Shown in pieces: positions 1-12,800 of a stretch of 64,000 bases of DNA. Position numbers and translations under genes: made by a program. The DNA lies in assembly GCF_905220415.1 (NCBI RefSeq), contig NC_059542.1:6262001-6326000 (forward strand), given 5' to 3'. This DNA comes from Colias croceus (lineage: Eukaryota; Arthropoda; Insecta; Lepidoptera; Pieridae). The notes beneath the pieces are model-generated. The model was given only the letters and a program-made list of their open reading frames with translations, made no database searches and was not told the DNA's origin. Within the stretch, counting starts at the first letter, position 1. Each line of letters begins with the position of its first letter.

Positions 1-1714
1 TCTTTGATATGTGCTAAAGTTGTTTCTCACTAATTTGTCATATAGCTATATGTACAACATACATATAATATATAAAAAAGTCTGATAGTTGGGGTAAAAA
101 ATAAGTTTTTATTAGAAATAAGTAATACGTATTACAAGAATTCTAGATTTAAAGCAGACGTTTAATGCCGCAAAAAGCCGCCAAGTTTTTGGGAAGCGGC
201 AAATTTCTTTGAGAAGTAAGTACAAAACCTTTGATGTCGCATTAACAAAGTGCCGATGCGATGGTTAGAACATAACTATGCATGCACTCGGTTTGATTTT
301 AATAGATTTTTTTTTATTCGCTATGTTTATGGTAGTAATGCGCATAGGTCCAGTTTTTCATATTCTTTGATACAGTTTTTTGCGTCTCATAGAATTCCTA
401 AGCGTACCTACCTAGTTATACACCGAACTGTTACACCTAACTACTCAGTGAAATAGCGCTAAGTCCTAGCTGCAAGACGCAAGAGTCTTGCAGGCTAAGT
501 CTTGTTCTTGCTCAATTCTTGCACGGTCAGTCTTGGTCTTGGTCTTGCTAAAAATACGCGGTCTTGTTCTTGGTCTTGGTCTTGCAAAAACGCAAGACGC
601 AAGACCAAGACTGCAAGACCAAGACTGAATTTGGGCAACACTATTTCAATAAGTTTGAACAGTTGAAGACATTCTGAATATTAATAAATTATCGTTATTT
701 GCTTTTCAATAAACCTAAAACCAATTGGTATTTAGGAGAAAAACATTTTAAATAGACATAGATGGCGCCACCATGCTTCGATTGCCATCAATTGCCATTG
801 TATTTATTTATTAAAAATCATTAGATATCTTCAATTTCAATTTGTTATTAAACAATGATAAAATTTCCCTTTTTTGTAATAGGAAATAAAAAATACCTTA
901 CGATTTCAGAGTCAAACTAGTTTGCAGCTCACGCCCGCAGTCTGCGCCCGTGCTGTGTTCAAATCAACCACTCTACCTTCCTCTCCACTCAATGCACTTA
1001 AAAAACCGCATTGAAAACAATATGGAATCTAAAGATATAATAGGGACAAACAGACTGACAACGGAAAGTAACTTTGTGATCATAATATTATATTCTTATT
1101 TCTTAGTGATAGAATCATTCGTAGTCATTAATTTGTATAACGTTGTCTGTATTTAAAGTTCGATTTTTAATATTTTTCAATGAATAATTGAAACAAATCT
1201 AAGAGTATGATATCATTTTCATAAAAACAAATAAATTATTCATAATATAAAACTCGTGACTATTAAAGTGTTAATATTGCTTATTTAATGTAAATGAGGT
1301 CAATGTATCTGTAGATACTATTATAACAACCTAATAAAAGCAACTGGTACGTAAATACCAAATGAATTCATACATTAATAATAGTAAAAAATTTTAACAT
1401 CATCAATATTTATATTAAATGTTTTTAAAGTATTCAAGATAAGTTTTATAATGCTCTTTATTATGTCTACATTAGCACTTACGCCTAAGTTTCCCAAAAA
1501 AAAAAAAAAAGGATTTTATGTTATTCTTTAAACATTATATTTTATTACTTTTTGTACCTTTGTATATTAGGTAAACTTAGAAGCTTGGTCGATAAAAAAT
1601 AAATTCTTCATGAGTCAAAAGCTACATTCCTGAGACTTTTTTTTCGTTTTTTGCGGATCTGGGCGGAGCTAGCCGTTGCGGGTCATCCAATACAAAAGAT
1701 TTAATTCAAAATTT
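1..1714. other. gene-free AT-rich stretch
   Basis: No coding exon is supportable here. The only clear structure is the self-complementary CAAGAC/GTCTTG array at 467-640 (listed separately) and a poly-A run near 1497-1511. Short open frames in this stretch show no codon bias, splice signals or family motifs. Confidence 0.5.
467..640. repeat. inverted array of CAAGAC / GTCTTG units
   Basis: Repeated GTCTTG and TCTTGG units run from about 490 to 585. A reversed set of CAAGAC units follows at 590-635, so the two arms can pair into a long imperfect hairpin. The family is not recognised; it may be a degenerate MITE or a simple repeat that inverted on itself. No target duplication is evident. Confidence 0.55.
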
Positions 1715-3337
1715 TTATTGAGGGATCTGTGGTACTACTCGTATTTCGGGTCTAAAGCCCTTGTCGTCGGCGGTGTAGTTGACTTCGTACTGCAGCCCAT
1801 CAGGAGCTGTGTAGGAGTACGTTCCACTCACTCCTATACCTTGATGGTCACCAACGGTGATGAGGTTCGCTTGCTCCTTGCGAGACACGCCGTCACTTGT
1901 TCTGAACCTGGAATGTTAAAAACTAAATTAGTACATTGCAAACGTTACACGTAGGTTATAAGGCATTTTAATGATCAACAATTTTTAATAATTATAATTG
2001 TGCATTTACATCCAACGAGCTAGAGCTAGAGCAAGAGCATTCTTTCGTGATATTTTAGTGTTAACGAAAACTCGTTTTCATTGCATATAATATTTTAGAA
2101 TGCACTAAGAATAACGAAATAATGCTCTACGCCTGTATACACTAAAATAATTTCACATAGTGTGGTTAGAATGAGCATTCGCTCGTTTTATATAAATGCA
2201 CCGTTATAGCATTGCAAATTAACCGAGTTTCATTCTTAGATCTTAAGGCCGTGTACGCGGTCCGTGCGCTGTTTGGCTCAAATATGTGATTTTTCAAACC
2301 AGATTGTCCATCAACCACTTATCTTACAAACATATGAATTACTAATAATTTTAGGAAATTTTATTGTCTATATAGTTAGTTAAGAGTTTTTTTCAATTAA
2401 TACAGTATTTGTGAATACCATCAAGATAACTGAGCCGATGATTACTTGATTTCACTTTTAGTGTCAATTTCGAAGCTAAAAATATCTGAAATTGCTGACA
2501 GATCTAACACACATTTTTTTTAACTAACTGCAAAAATCCTTATTAAAATAGTTAGTTAAAAGATTTTTTTAATTTGGACTCCTAACTTACGAAATTAAAA
2601 TCCGAACAATGTGAATTTTTTTAGAAATTATACTCGACAAAATGATTATTTTCACCAAGATATTTGACTTAGTTGAATATAATTTATACATATTGCAATA
2701 AAAGAACGTATTACTTATAAGATAAAATTTAAAAAATCAACTAAGGTACCTCTATTATTTTTCTACAATTTTTTTTAAAGTACTATAAAACACTGCGCGC
2801 GACCCGATTAAAATCAGTCGGCAGCGAGCCTTCCCAGAGAGAGGACATGTTGCTCGGCGCTCTCCTGTGGACCTATGCTGTTCATAGTAAAAGGATAGCG
2901 CAAGCCGCGATCTATCGTAATAGATCGCGGAGATTTTGACTTGCGTTAAATTGAATAAGCGCTCTTAAGCTTGTATTTCTGAGAAAATTGACTTGTGATT
3001 TAGCGTAACATCAGTAACAAAGTTAACGTTTGAACTCATTATAATAGTATAACATTATAATAATATAATATTATAATAATATACTAGTATAATAATAGTA
3101 TTAATTAAGTTGAATAAACAAACACTTACTCAAAATCATATCCATCCGCCCTTACAAATGATTTCTCATCTAGGATTTCCGCTGTTTCTTTTGTTTCTTG
3201 CGCCGCAGCCAAAGCAATACATAGGAGTCCGAACACAAATAATTTCTGAAATAAGAAAATTCAAATTAAAAACATTTCAAAGAAATTTAAAAAAGGAGAA
3301 ACTACAAAAACATTTAATTTAAACTTACCGATGACAT
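1715..3337 (-). CDS. RR-1 cuticular protein, 3 exons
   Basis: Predicted secreted chitin-binding protein of the larval or pupal procuticle. Exons on the minus strand: 3329-3337 (MSS), 3130-3245 and 1715-1907. The introns are GT-AG and their phases agree (0, then 2). The product is 105 aa: signal peptide at about residues 1-19 (KLFVFGLLCIALAAA), an acidic linker, then an RR-1 domain at about 39-95 starting GYDFEFRTSDG and containing GTYSYTAPDG and NYTADDKGFRP. Length and exon plan match lepidopteran RR-1 proteins. The tail is VVPQIPQ rather than the VASLLG of its neighbours. The stop codon lies inside an AATAAA (1714-1719), which could be the polyadenylation signal. The second intron carries a 726-bp TTAA-bounded element. 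The family is well supported; use in a particular stage or tissue is not visible. Confidence 0.85.
2015..2200. repeat. dispersed repeat, also near 30.6 kb
   Basis: Shares the patches TTAGTGTnAACGAAAACTCG and GCACT(T/A)AGAAnAACGAAA followed by CGCCTGTATAC with 30570-30700. The edges are only approximate. It is probably an old MITE family and lies in the second intron of the first cuticle gene. Confidence 0.4.
2243..2968. mobile_element. 726-bp TTAA-bounded non-autonomous element, copy 1
   Basis: It begins TTAAGGCCGTGTACGCGG and ends AAGCGCTCTTAA, with TTAA at both ends, as expected of a TTAA target duplication. It is nearly identical over its whole length to 11346-12071. No coding capacity and no convincing terminal inverted repeat are seen. 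A GC-rich hairpin (CCGCGATCTAT, loop, ATAGATCGCGG) lies at 2905-2930, close to one end. TTAA targets are typical of piggyBac-type transposases, but nothing here proves that family. Confidence 0.7.
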
Positions 3338-3863
3338 GGTCTATTTTTGTTGTTTTTATTTTTTTCTTTTTTTATTTAAACGCGTAGATGCGTTTCAGAT
3401 TTTCAGGTTTGAATGATAGTGACAATGAAAATTTTCATCTTAAATACAATTTGTATTTACTATAGTGCAATATTATGAACAAATTATTGTAAACCTTCAG
3501 TGTTTGTAACATGTGATAACTTGAACAAATTATGAAACTGTTCAAGTAGCAGACACAAATATATATGTATGAAGACTCTAATAAATATGTCCTAAATTTT
3601 ATAACAAATAATATAAACATTCTTATAACATTGTGTAAATATTTTTTAGGTTTTCATTTAGATTTGCGCTGTCACCTTGGAAATCCATGTTTTTAAAAAT
3701 AATCAAAACCACATACCATAATTGACTAAAGTTTAATACAAATCGAACAACAATAATTTAATAAATAAATAATGTCTTGTGAGACGTTCAAATAAATAGA
3801 AATATTACATCCAGTCTTGTTAATCTTTTCCATTTTAATTTTTGGACAATGTCGTAGGCTTTC

Positions 3864-6800
3864 CTATGATAATTTCTTAATAATCGTTCGATAGCCTCTT
3901 CTTCCTGCTTTATATGTCATTTCGTAGAGGTGCCCTTTGTCATCATACCATCGCACTGCACCTAAAACATCTAACGCCGCGTCCTTGGTACCAGGATTTA
4001 AGATTTCGCCGTGCTCTGTCCGTGAAGATCCATCATTGGCGTCATAGCTGAAAATAGAAATTCAAAATATAATTGATTGCATTGCTCTATATTTATGTAC
4101 TTATCATAGTCGAATGCACGAATAGGTGACTCAAACCTAATTCAATTATCACTGTGTAATCAAAGATCGGTATTATCACAGTTGACAGATATGTACTACG
4201 TCTGTATATTGTGGTAGGTATTATGTTGATAAAACCTGATGGATATTTATGCCATGGTTTAAGGCAAAGTGGAAATATTAAAATATAAATGATGTTGCAG
4301 CATAAACATAGCATGTGAATTTGTGCATACAGAACCTAACAGTCATATTTATAAATAAAAGAGATAGAAGGATACCTACTTATTTTAGATTATATTATAT
4401 TATAGTCACACCTAATTATTACGAGTAAGGAGGTATGACGTCAGGCGTCAGGTACATTAAAACTATTTATGTAAATTTTGAAATATGAGAAATGGACGAA
4501 ATAATTTAGAAGTATGTATTTTGTGGGTGACGCAATCTTAGATAAGAACACGTTTAACGGTCAGACTTTTAACTTACTTGCTCAAACAAAGTATAAAGAA
4601 TGTACAATTGATTCGTACCTAAATCTTAACCACATGGACAATAATATAAGTCTAGAAAATTTTAGTACTTAAACAGTTTAATAAACCTAAAACTACCAAA
4701 TGCACTTGCATAATCTCAATATTATCTACCTACGTATTTTTTTTAAATTATTTTGTCCGATGACATTTTGTAGGTTTAGAACATATTATTATTTGCGGAT
4801 AAATTCAATGGAATAGGTAGTTATATTAAGAGTGAACCACACTCAACTAGGTATGCATTACTTATCATGGAATAAACATCTGAATAAAAAATAAAAATGT
4901 ACATAATGTGTTTATGGGTACTATAAAAACTATTTAAAGTATGCTGCACGATCAGATATTATAATGCTCAATACTTGGCGTTTATTCAAACATTGCCAGT
5001 TGCATGAAGGTTGAAAATTTTGCCATCTATTAAATACTGGATATTATTTTAATACTTTTGCTAGATTTAATGTAAACATATGCAAGTAGGCATATATATT
5101 TTATTTAGTTATTATGATTTTTATAAGTCTGCAACTAAATAATTTTTTCTCGTTAAATTTAATTCTTATTTAACATCAACTCTTTTATTCTTTAATTATT
5201 TTTAATGATTCTTGTTGCATTTAAATTTTATTATTTTTAATTCATCACCATATAATATAAATTATAATATTAAAATAAAGCTTCGTTAAATTGGATAATA
5301 AATGGCAATGGCCTAAATATATAAAACGATCGTCACATTAATGACCTATCTATAGGGACACACATCTAACATGGCACTACATTATGGGGTCGGGAGTAAA
5401 CTTAACATTTTACCAGTAATGCATTTATGTTTTCTTTCTCGTTATTTACATTATGGGATATCGACTTAAAATACCTAAGTATTCAGTGCATTGGCTTGAA
5501 TACAAATGGCGACATAGGACGACGATATAAGGACAATATACGTTTCACTTCACAATTTTCATTGAAATGAGGGCAAGTATAAAATAACGGCTCTGTAAAG
5601 ACATTGGAGCCACAAACGAACGTTCAACTTGAAGAAGGTGTAACACATTATTCAAGTATCAGTTTTTGTTCTCTACGCAATGTTGTCTCCGTTCTACTTT
5701 TTATAGTATCATTGTCGCACGATGCGGATTCATTAAACCTTTTATAGGAACGGCATTTCAAAACTTTGACGTGACATGAAACAGTGGCTCGTGGCAGAAC
5801 CTGACGAATTTGTCTTGGATGTCTTGGGCGAATACTTTCTACATATTTTAACAAAATTTATGCCCTTATCTTCATTCTCCAGGTGTTTATAAGAATCCTT
5901 CGTGTGCTTTATTATGTCCTAATTAACTTTTAACTAATTCTTACAAGACTTAAGGTGACCTTTATTTTACTTTTTTGGATAAATATATATAAAAATTACT
6001 ACTATTTATTAGAAGAAAATTAAAAGATGTTGGCATATTTCGATTATTACGTTTAGGCGTACAACATGTTCAATTTGATAGTAATTACTATGTTTTAATA
6101 ATTTATCGTCGTTATTTGGCATTAGTAGTAGTTAGGTATGTAGCCATTTGCATGACTCACGTTTAATCTTTTCTTTTGGGTCCGATCATTTAGATTTGAA
6201 GACGATTGCCGTTACACCCACACAATGAGATTTGTCGCAATAAAATCCAGATTTATTGAGATTAAATATATTTTATTGAAAAACAATTGGATTTGTTAAA
6301 TAATTTAGATTTTATAGTCTAGGACATACAGATTTGCGAACTGGCGTCTTGGCGGAGGAGATAATTTAAGATTATAAAAACCAAACTTAGGTATTTGTCG
6401 AGAAGAACCTGCGTTTGTGAATGTCACCAAATTATTTAATGTTTGTTTGAAAACAAACGAATTACTTTCTCGTAAATAATCCAATCACGTATTTTGCGTA
6501 ATAAATAACTGCAAAAGTAAATACAAAGTAGGTAGATAAATTAGCATAAGGCGCGACGTTCCACATTGTTTGTCCCGTTTTCGGCAAAGTTGAGTCACAC
6601 CATTGCGCTGTGCTTTCCATTTCATCGGTTAAATTCAATAAATAATAACAAAGTGAATGCATACATGAATCTCAGCACGGCTGTTCGAAAAAAACAGATT
6701 TATGACAATCACATAAAATGTTATGCCACTTGTAATGTCGTTAAATTCAGCTAATGGTGTGATTTCTCATCTTTATATGCCATTCATACACGTATTTGTA

Positions 6801-9800
6801 TTTATATTATGTGCATTTAGTTATTGCTATGAGATCATAATGAATTGATGAGTGTATTTCTATTTTTATTACATAGGCATTAGGTATTATTAAAAAAAAA
6901 AACTAAATTTTTAGCATTGATAAATAAAACAAGATTTTGTTTATACACACATTTTCTTACGAATTGACCATGTAAGCTTGTAGGTCATATTATCATAATA
7001 CTAAATCTCTAGTTTCTATTTGTATGTTTGTATGTGCGCCAATTACACAAAAACCACTGGGCAGCATTTGACAAAATTGTATATGGTGATAGACCAATAG
7101 GTACAACGAACATCTAATAGGGTCAACGTATTATTTGAAAAAAAAATATAGGAGCACCTAGCAGATAGATACATGTTACCATGGTAAAACAAAATACATT
7201 TGTGAATGTGTAATTATATGGGTGTGATTCTTGTCATTGGACATTGGTTAGGGCTGTAAAATGGCAGAGAAATTAAAGGTTTCTAAATAGTTAACGAGAT
7301 ATACGCAGACTTACAGAATCCACGAAGTACACAATTTTGTAGGAGTTAGGACACGCAACCGAATCCACGGGCAGGAATATATATTATAATAATAAACGTT
7401 TATTTAAATGAGCTTAGGCCAGGGCCGGAATAAGATCTGTATGGCCTCGTGACTAGTGAGAATTAATTTTGTACTCGTAGATTGCGACAAAATAATATTT
7501 CGTTAGGTAGTTTGAACGGTAAGGTTATTGTGATCTCGGTAAGTTTATGTACATTTTTAATTTGTATATTTTTTTTACCTGAGAATTAAGTTCTAGTTAA
7601 TTAAGCTCCAAAAGAATGTCTTAATGTACTATGATGAAATCCGGTCCTGAATCAAACACAAAAACACACTTTTTTGTTGAAAACAGGTCAAAGAACTAAT
7701 AATTATCTAATCCCGGATTTACTTTATTTATTTATTTATTTATTTTTTTTATTTATGACACTTTATTGTACAAGTACCAGTAATAAAAACATAATTTAAC
7801 AAGAAAACATGAATACGGTAAGTGCACAAAAGGCGGCCTTATTGCTTAAAGCAATCTCTTCCAGGCAACCATATTATTAATAAAAGACATGTACGATGCT
7901 GGTTAAACGCGAAGGCGCAATCAAAAAGAAAATAAATAAAATCAAGGTTATAAAAACAAAATCAAAAACTATGGGAAATAAACCTTAATATACAAGGATA
8001 CAATAATTATAAAATAGATAATTATGCACACAAAACTCAAAAATAACAATATTACATACATACTACATCAATACTTAAAAAATAGTAATAAATACAATTA
8101 AATAAATATAAGACATAAATATGCTAATACATAAAATATAACATACTATACATAATATTATTATTAAACATGATATATATACAAATACATATTCATATAA
8201 ATATATAAATATATGTACATAAGATAAAAAAAGGAAACTAAATAGTGGAAAAATAGTGCTCTTTGACAAGTGCCTTGAACATATGCAGTGATTTGGCACG
8301 TCTGATGGTTTCAGGGAGAGCATTCCACAGTCGAATTGCTAGGACGGTATAGGATGAGTTAAAAAAATTGGAATGGTGAATAGGGGTGGATAGGAGAAGG
8401 AGATCAGAAGAACGAAGGGAAAGGGAACTATTGGAATGTAAATATTGGAACTGATTCTTAAGATAGATAGGAGTTTTCGGGTCAAACAGGATAGAGTACA
8501 AGAGTTGAAGGATGTGAGTATTCCGGCGAAGACGAATAGGGAGCCAGTGAAGTCTTTTGCGAAAATCAGAAACATGATCGAACTTGCGTAAGCCGAAGAT
8601 GAATCTGATGCAAAAGTTTTGCAGCCTCTCGAGAGCGTCCAGTTGATATTCGTGAAGATCGGGATAACAGGAGTCGGCATAATCCAGGAAGGGGAGTAGA
8701 AGGGATTGAGTCAACGCAATTTTGGTAGAAATCGGAAGAAAGTTGCGCAACCGACGAAGAGAAGAAGCAGAGGCATACACTTTTTTCCGCACTTCCTTTA
8801 CTTGGTCACACCAGGATAAGTTTTCGTCTAAGTGCAAACCAAGACTTTTCACCGTTTTACTGAAGGGGATCATTGTGCCGTCAACCATAACACTAGGTAG
8901 GTCTTCCCAGTTAATTCTACTTGTGAGCTGTCTACTTCCCAAAACAATAACCTTGGTTTTTTCAGGATTTATTTTTAAACCATGGTCTTTACTCCATTTA
9001 ACGATGGTAGCAAGCTCAGTATTTATGCGAAAAATCTCGTTCGGTAGTTCAGATAAAGAGGCGTGCGAATATAATTGAAAATCGTCTGCATACATATGAT
9101 AGGGAGAATTAATATTCTTGGAAATAGAGTTAATGAAAATTGAAAATAAGAGAGGAGACAACACGCCACCTTGCGGAACACCAGCATTTACGTTGCACCA
9201 AGAAGAAGACAAGTCTTCAACCATGACACGCTGCCGACGTCCAAACAAGTAACTTTGAAACCAGTCAATAACCGTTGGAGATATGTTGAGCGAGCGAAGC
9301 ATTGCTAACAAAACATCATGATCGACGGTGTTAAATGCGTTGCTAAAGTCAAGGAGAGAAAGTAATGTTAGCTGCTTGTTGTCAAACCCCCGGCGAATGT
9401 CGTCTGTGATTTTGATAAGAGCAGTAGTTGTGCTGTGACCTGGTCGGAAGCCAGATTGAAAAGGATTGAGGAGATCGTGAGTATTGAGGAAGCGACTTAG
9501 TTGCTCTTGTACTAAGCGTTCTAAAACTTTAGACAGGAAGGGTAAAATAGCAATAGGACGGAAGTCTGAAAGGGCAGATGGTTTAGGATTCTTGGGGAGA
9601 GGAAAAATGTGTGCATTTTTCCAATTATCAGGAAATTGGCCAGAGGAGATGGAAAAATTTAAAATATGAGTGATAATCGGGATAATGATAGGAAGGATGG
9701 GAATGATCATGTTCCGACCAATACAGTCACTTCCAACCGCCTTAGAGGTGATTGACATTATACTCTTCTCAACACCACAATCGGTAAACTGACGCAAAAC

Positions 9801-12800
9801 AAACGGAGGAAAATCAGGAGAAGGTAAGGAGTTGAGATAATTTAATGTACGGGATTTCGAGTAAGCGTCAAAGCCCAAAAATGGACTAGAAAAGTGGGAA
9901 TTTAGATCATCAATATTAACTGATGACGGAAAAGATTTGTGCGTTTTTTTGCCAATACCAAGAGTTTGTAGGAATTTCCAAACTTTAGAGGGGTCGCCGT
10001 TTTCGACAGATTGGGATATGTGACGTCGTTGTGCATCCCTACATAATGTATTGCAGCGATTTCTAATTTTCTGAAATTTTTCACGATTAGTATCAGAGTC
10101 TGTGGAGTTTAATTTTGCCTTAGCACGAGCCTTTTTTTTTAACAACGATTTAAGTTCAGCCGTCATCCAAGGAGCGGGAAGCTGCTTCAACTTGACTGGA
10201 CGTATTGGAGCATGATTATCAAATAAGTTCAGTAGTAAAGAGTTGAAGAGAGCCACCTTATCGTTAATGGAATTTTCAGAGTAAACAGCCGACCAATCGA
10301 TCTTGAGAGCATCTTCACGCAGTCGATCATGATTGATTTTACCAAAATTGCGTTGCATGACAATTTTAGGTTTAGTTTTGGGTGGTTTCACTGTGTAAGA
10401 GAGGAAAATAAGGTCATGATAAGAAAACAAGGAACCAGGGCATTGACCATGTTTTGCAACATGCTCAGGAGAGGAGACTATGATTAGATCAAGGAGAGAA
10501 GGAGAACAGTTAGGAAGGGAGTGGGTAGCTCGAAGAGGAAGGATGTTAAGGTTATATGAATCAACAACGGATATCAACTTTCTACTTCGATGGTCATTTT
10601 TGAGAAGGCAAGTGTTGAAGTCACCCATAAGAATTACATGCTTATAGAGAGGAGAAAAAGAGTCAAGAGTACAGTCAAAAGAAGAAAAGAAATCAACACG
10701 AAGGTTAGGCGAATAAAAAACTCCTAAAAGAATTTTGGCGTTGGATAAGGTGACTTCAACAAGAAGATGCTCGGCCGCATCAGAAGGCGGGGGTTGGGGA
10801 GAACAACTAACAATAGAAAAAGGAATATGATTTCGTAAATAAATTGCTACCCCTCCACCCGGCCGTCCAACGCGGTCGTTACGTATTAACTCAAAACCTG
10901 GGAGATTGTAGGCTACAGAAGGTAAACAGGGCTTTAACCAGGTTTCAGAGATTAATATAGCATGTAGTGAGTTAACATCAAACGATGCGAGAAATTCAGG
11001 ATAGTGTGCCGGAATACTCTGAGCATTAAGGTGAATAACATTAAAGTTTTTTTGTTCGTTAGAGAAAAGGGAAGGAATATCCAAGGAAGAAGAAGAGGAG
11101 ATGCTATGGAAACTGTCATCTCCTGAGGACCTATCAGAACACACGGAGATAAAAGAATCACTATCGGCTGCACTAAAATTCAGAGACATATTAATATACA
11201 ATATAAAATAAATATAATAATAAAATAAATATATTCTAATTAAAAATATATAATGATAAATAAATAAGTACAGTAAAATAAATTGACAATATTTTGTAAA
11301 AAAAAAAAAAACAAAAAAATCGTACATATCCTTTACCACCAGATATTAAGGCCGTGTACGCGGTCCGTGCGCTGTTTGGCTCAAATATGTGATTTTTCAA
11401 ACCAGATTGTCCATCAACCACTTATCTTACAAACATATGAATTACTAATAATTTTAGGAAATTTTATTGTCTATATAGTTAGTTAAGAGTTTTTTTCAAT
11501 TAATACAGTATTTGTGAATACCATCAAGATAACTGAGCCGATGATTACTTGATTTCACTTTTAGTGTCAATTTCGAAGCTAAAAATATCTGAAATTGCTG
11601 ACAGATCTAACACACATTTTTTTTAACTAACTGCAAAAATCCTTATTAAAATAGTTAGTTAAAAGATTTTTTTAATTTGGACTCCTAACTTACGAAATTA
11701 AAATCCGAACAATGTGAATTTTTTTAGAAATTATACTCGACAAAATGATTATTTTCACCAAGATATTTGACTTAGTTGAATATAATTTATACATATTGCA
11801 ATAAAAGAACGTATTACTTATAAGATAAAATTTAAAAAATCAACTAAGGTACCTCTATTATTTTTCTAAAATTTTTTTTAAAGTACTATAAAACACTGCG
11901 CGCGACCCGATTAAAATCAGTCGGCAGCGAGCCTTCCCAGAGAGAGGACATGTTGCTCGGCGCTCTCCTGTGGACCTATGCTGTTCATAGTAAAAGGATA
12001 GCGCAAGCCGCGATCTATCGTAATAGATCGCGGAGATTTTGACTTGCGTTAAATTGAATAAGCGCTCTTAACAGAGAATCAAACAAACACGTATAATAAT
12101 TTTAAAATTACAACTATATGGCAAAAGTGCTAGAATCCATGACAACAAAACACAACTTCAACAACTTTAATTATAAAACAAAAGATCACATGTGAATAAC
12201 TTAATGATGTCAGAAACAAGGGTATTCAATTAGAGCTCGTTAATTATTTTTCAATTACATAATAAATAAGTTTTAAAGCCGGATGTTATTGCAAGTTCAG
12301 ATATCCATAATGCTATAATCCATAGTGCTATAAAAGCAATAAGCATATTATCGTCCTTTTGAAACACTAAATTTATGGTTAACAGCAAAAAATGTATCGA
12401 AACTTCCTTTTCCAAAGTTTCTCTTATTGCTTGTTAAATTTACAGCACGTTGGCGATATTCTTAGCACAGAAATATTTCAGAATTTAGCCAAAGAAGAAT
12501 GTTTATTTTTATCTCAAAACTGGCAGCGGATGAAATTGAAGGTGAAAGTTTGAATGAGGTGGAGTGTATTTATTATGTATGTTATATGATATTTATGGCA
12601 GTGAAAGATAATAATTTATCAAAAACATATTGACAACTATTTATAATTAATAATATAATAATAATAAATATTTCAGGACAATTTTCACACACGGCACGAT
12701 CAGATCCCATACTAAGCTTTCGCTTGTGTGCTTTCGCTTGTGTTATGGAAACCAGATGGCTGATAAACATACATATTATATAATTTTAAATAAATACTTA

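Larger units (their letters stand above)
7722..11345 (-). mobile_element. APE-type LINE (CR1/jockey-like group), near full length
   Basis: Minus-strand non-LTR retrotransposon. The 3' tail on that strand is a run of AAAT/TAAA units (plus-strand TTTATTTATT at 7722-7750). The 3' UTR carries a short stem-loop (7832-7870) followed by AAGGCCGCC, shared with two LINE 3' ends elsewhere in this window. The 5' end abuts a TTAA-bounded element at 11346. No separate ORF1 is visible, so the copy may be 5'-truncated or belong to a single-ORF group. Clade placement beyond APE-type is not secure. Confidence 0.8.

Noticed and set aside
1676..1954. plus-strand 92-aa open frame
   Set aside because: It is the antisense shadow of the last exon of the RR-1 gene at 1715-3337.
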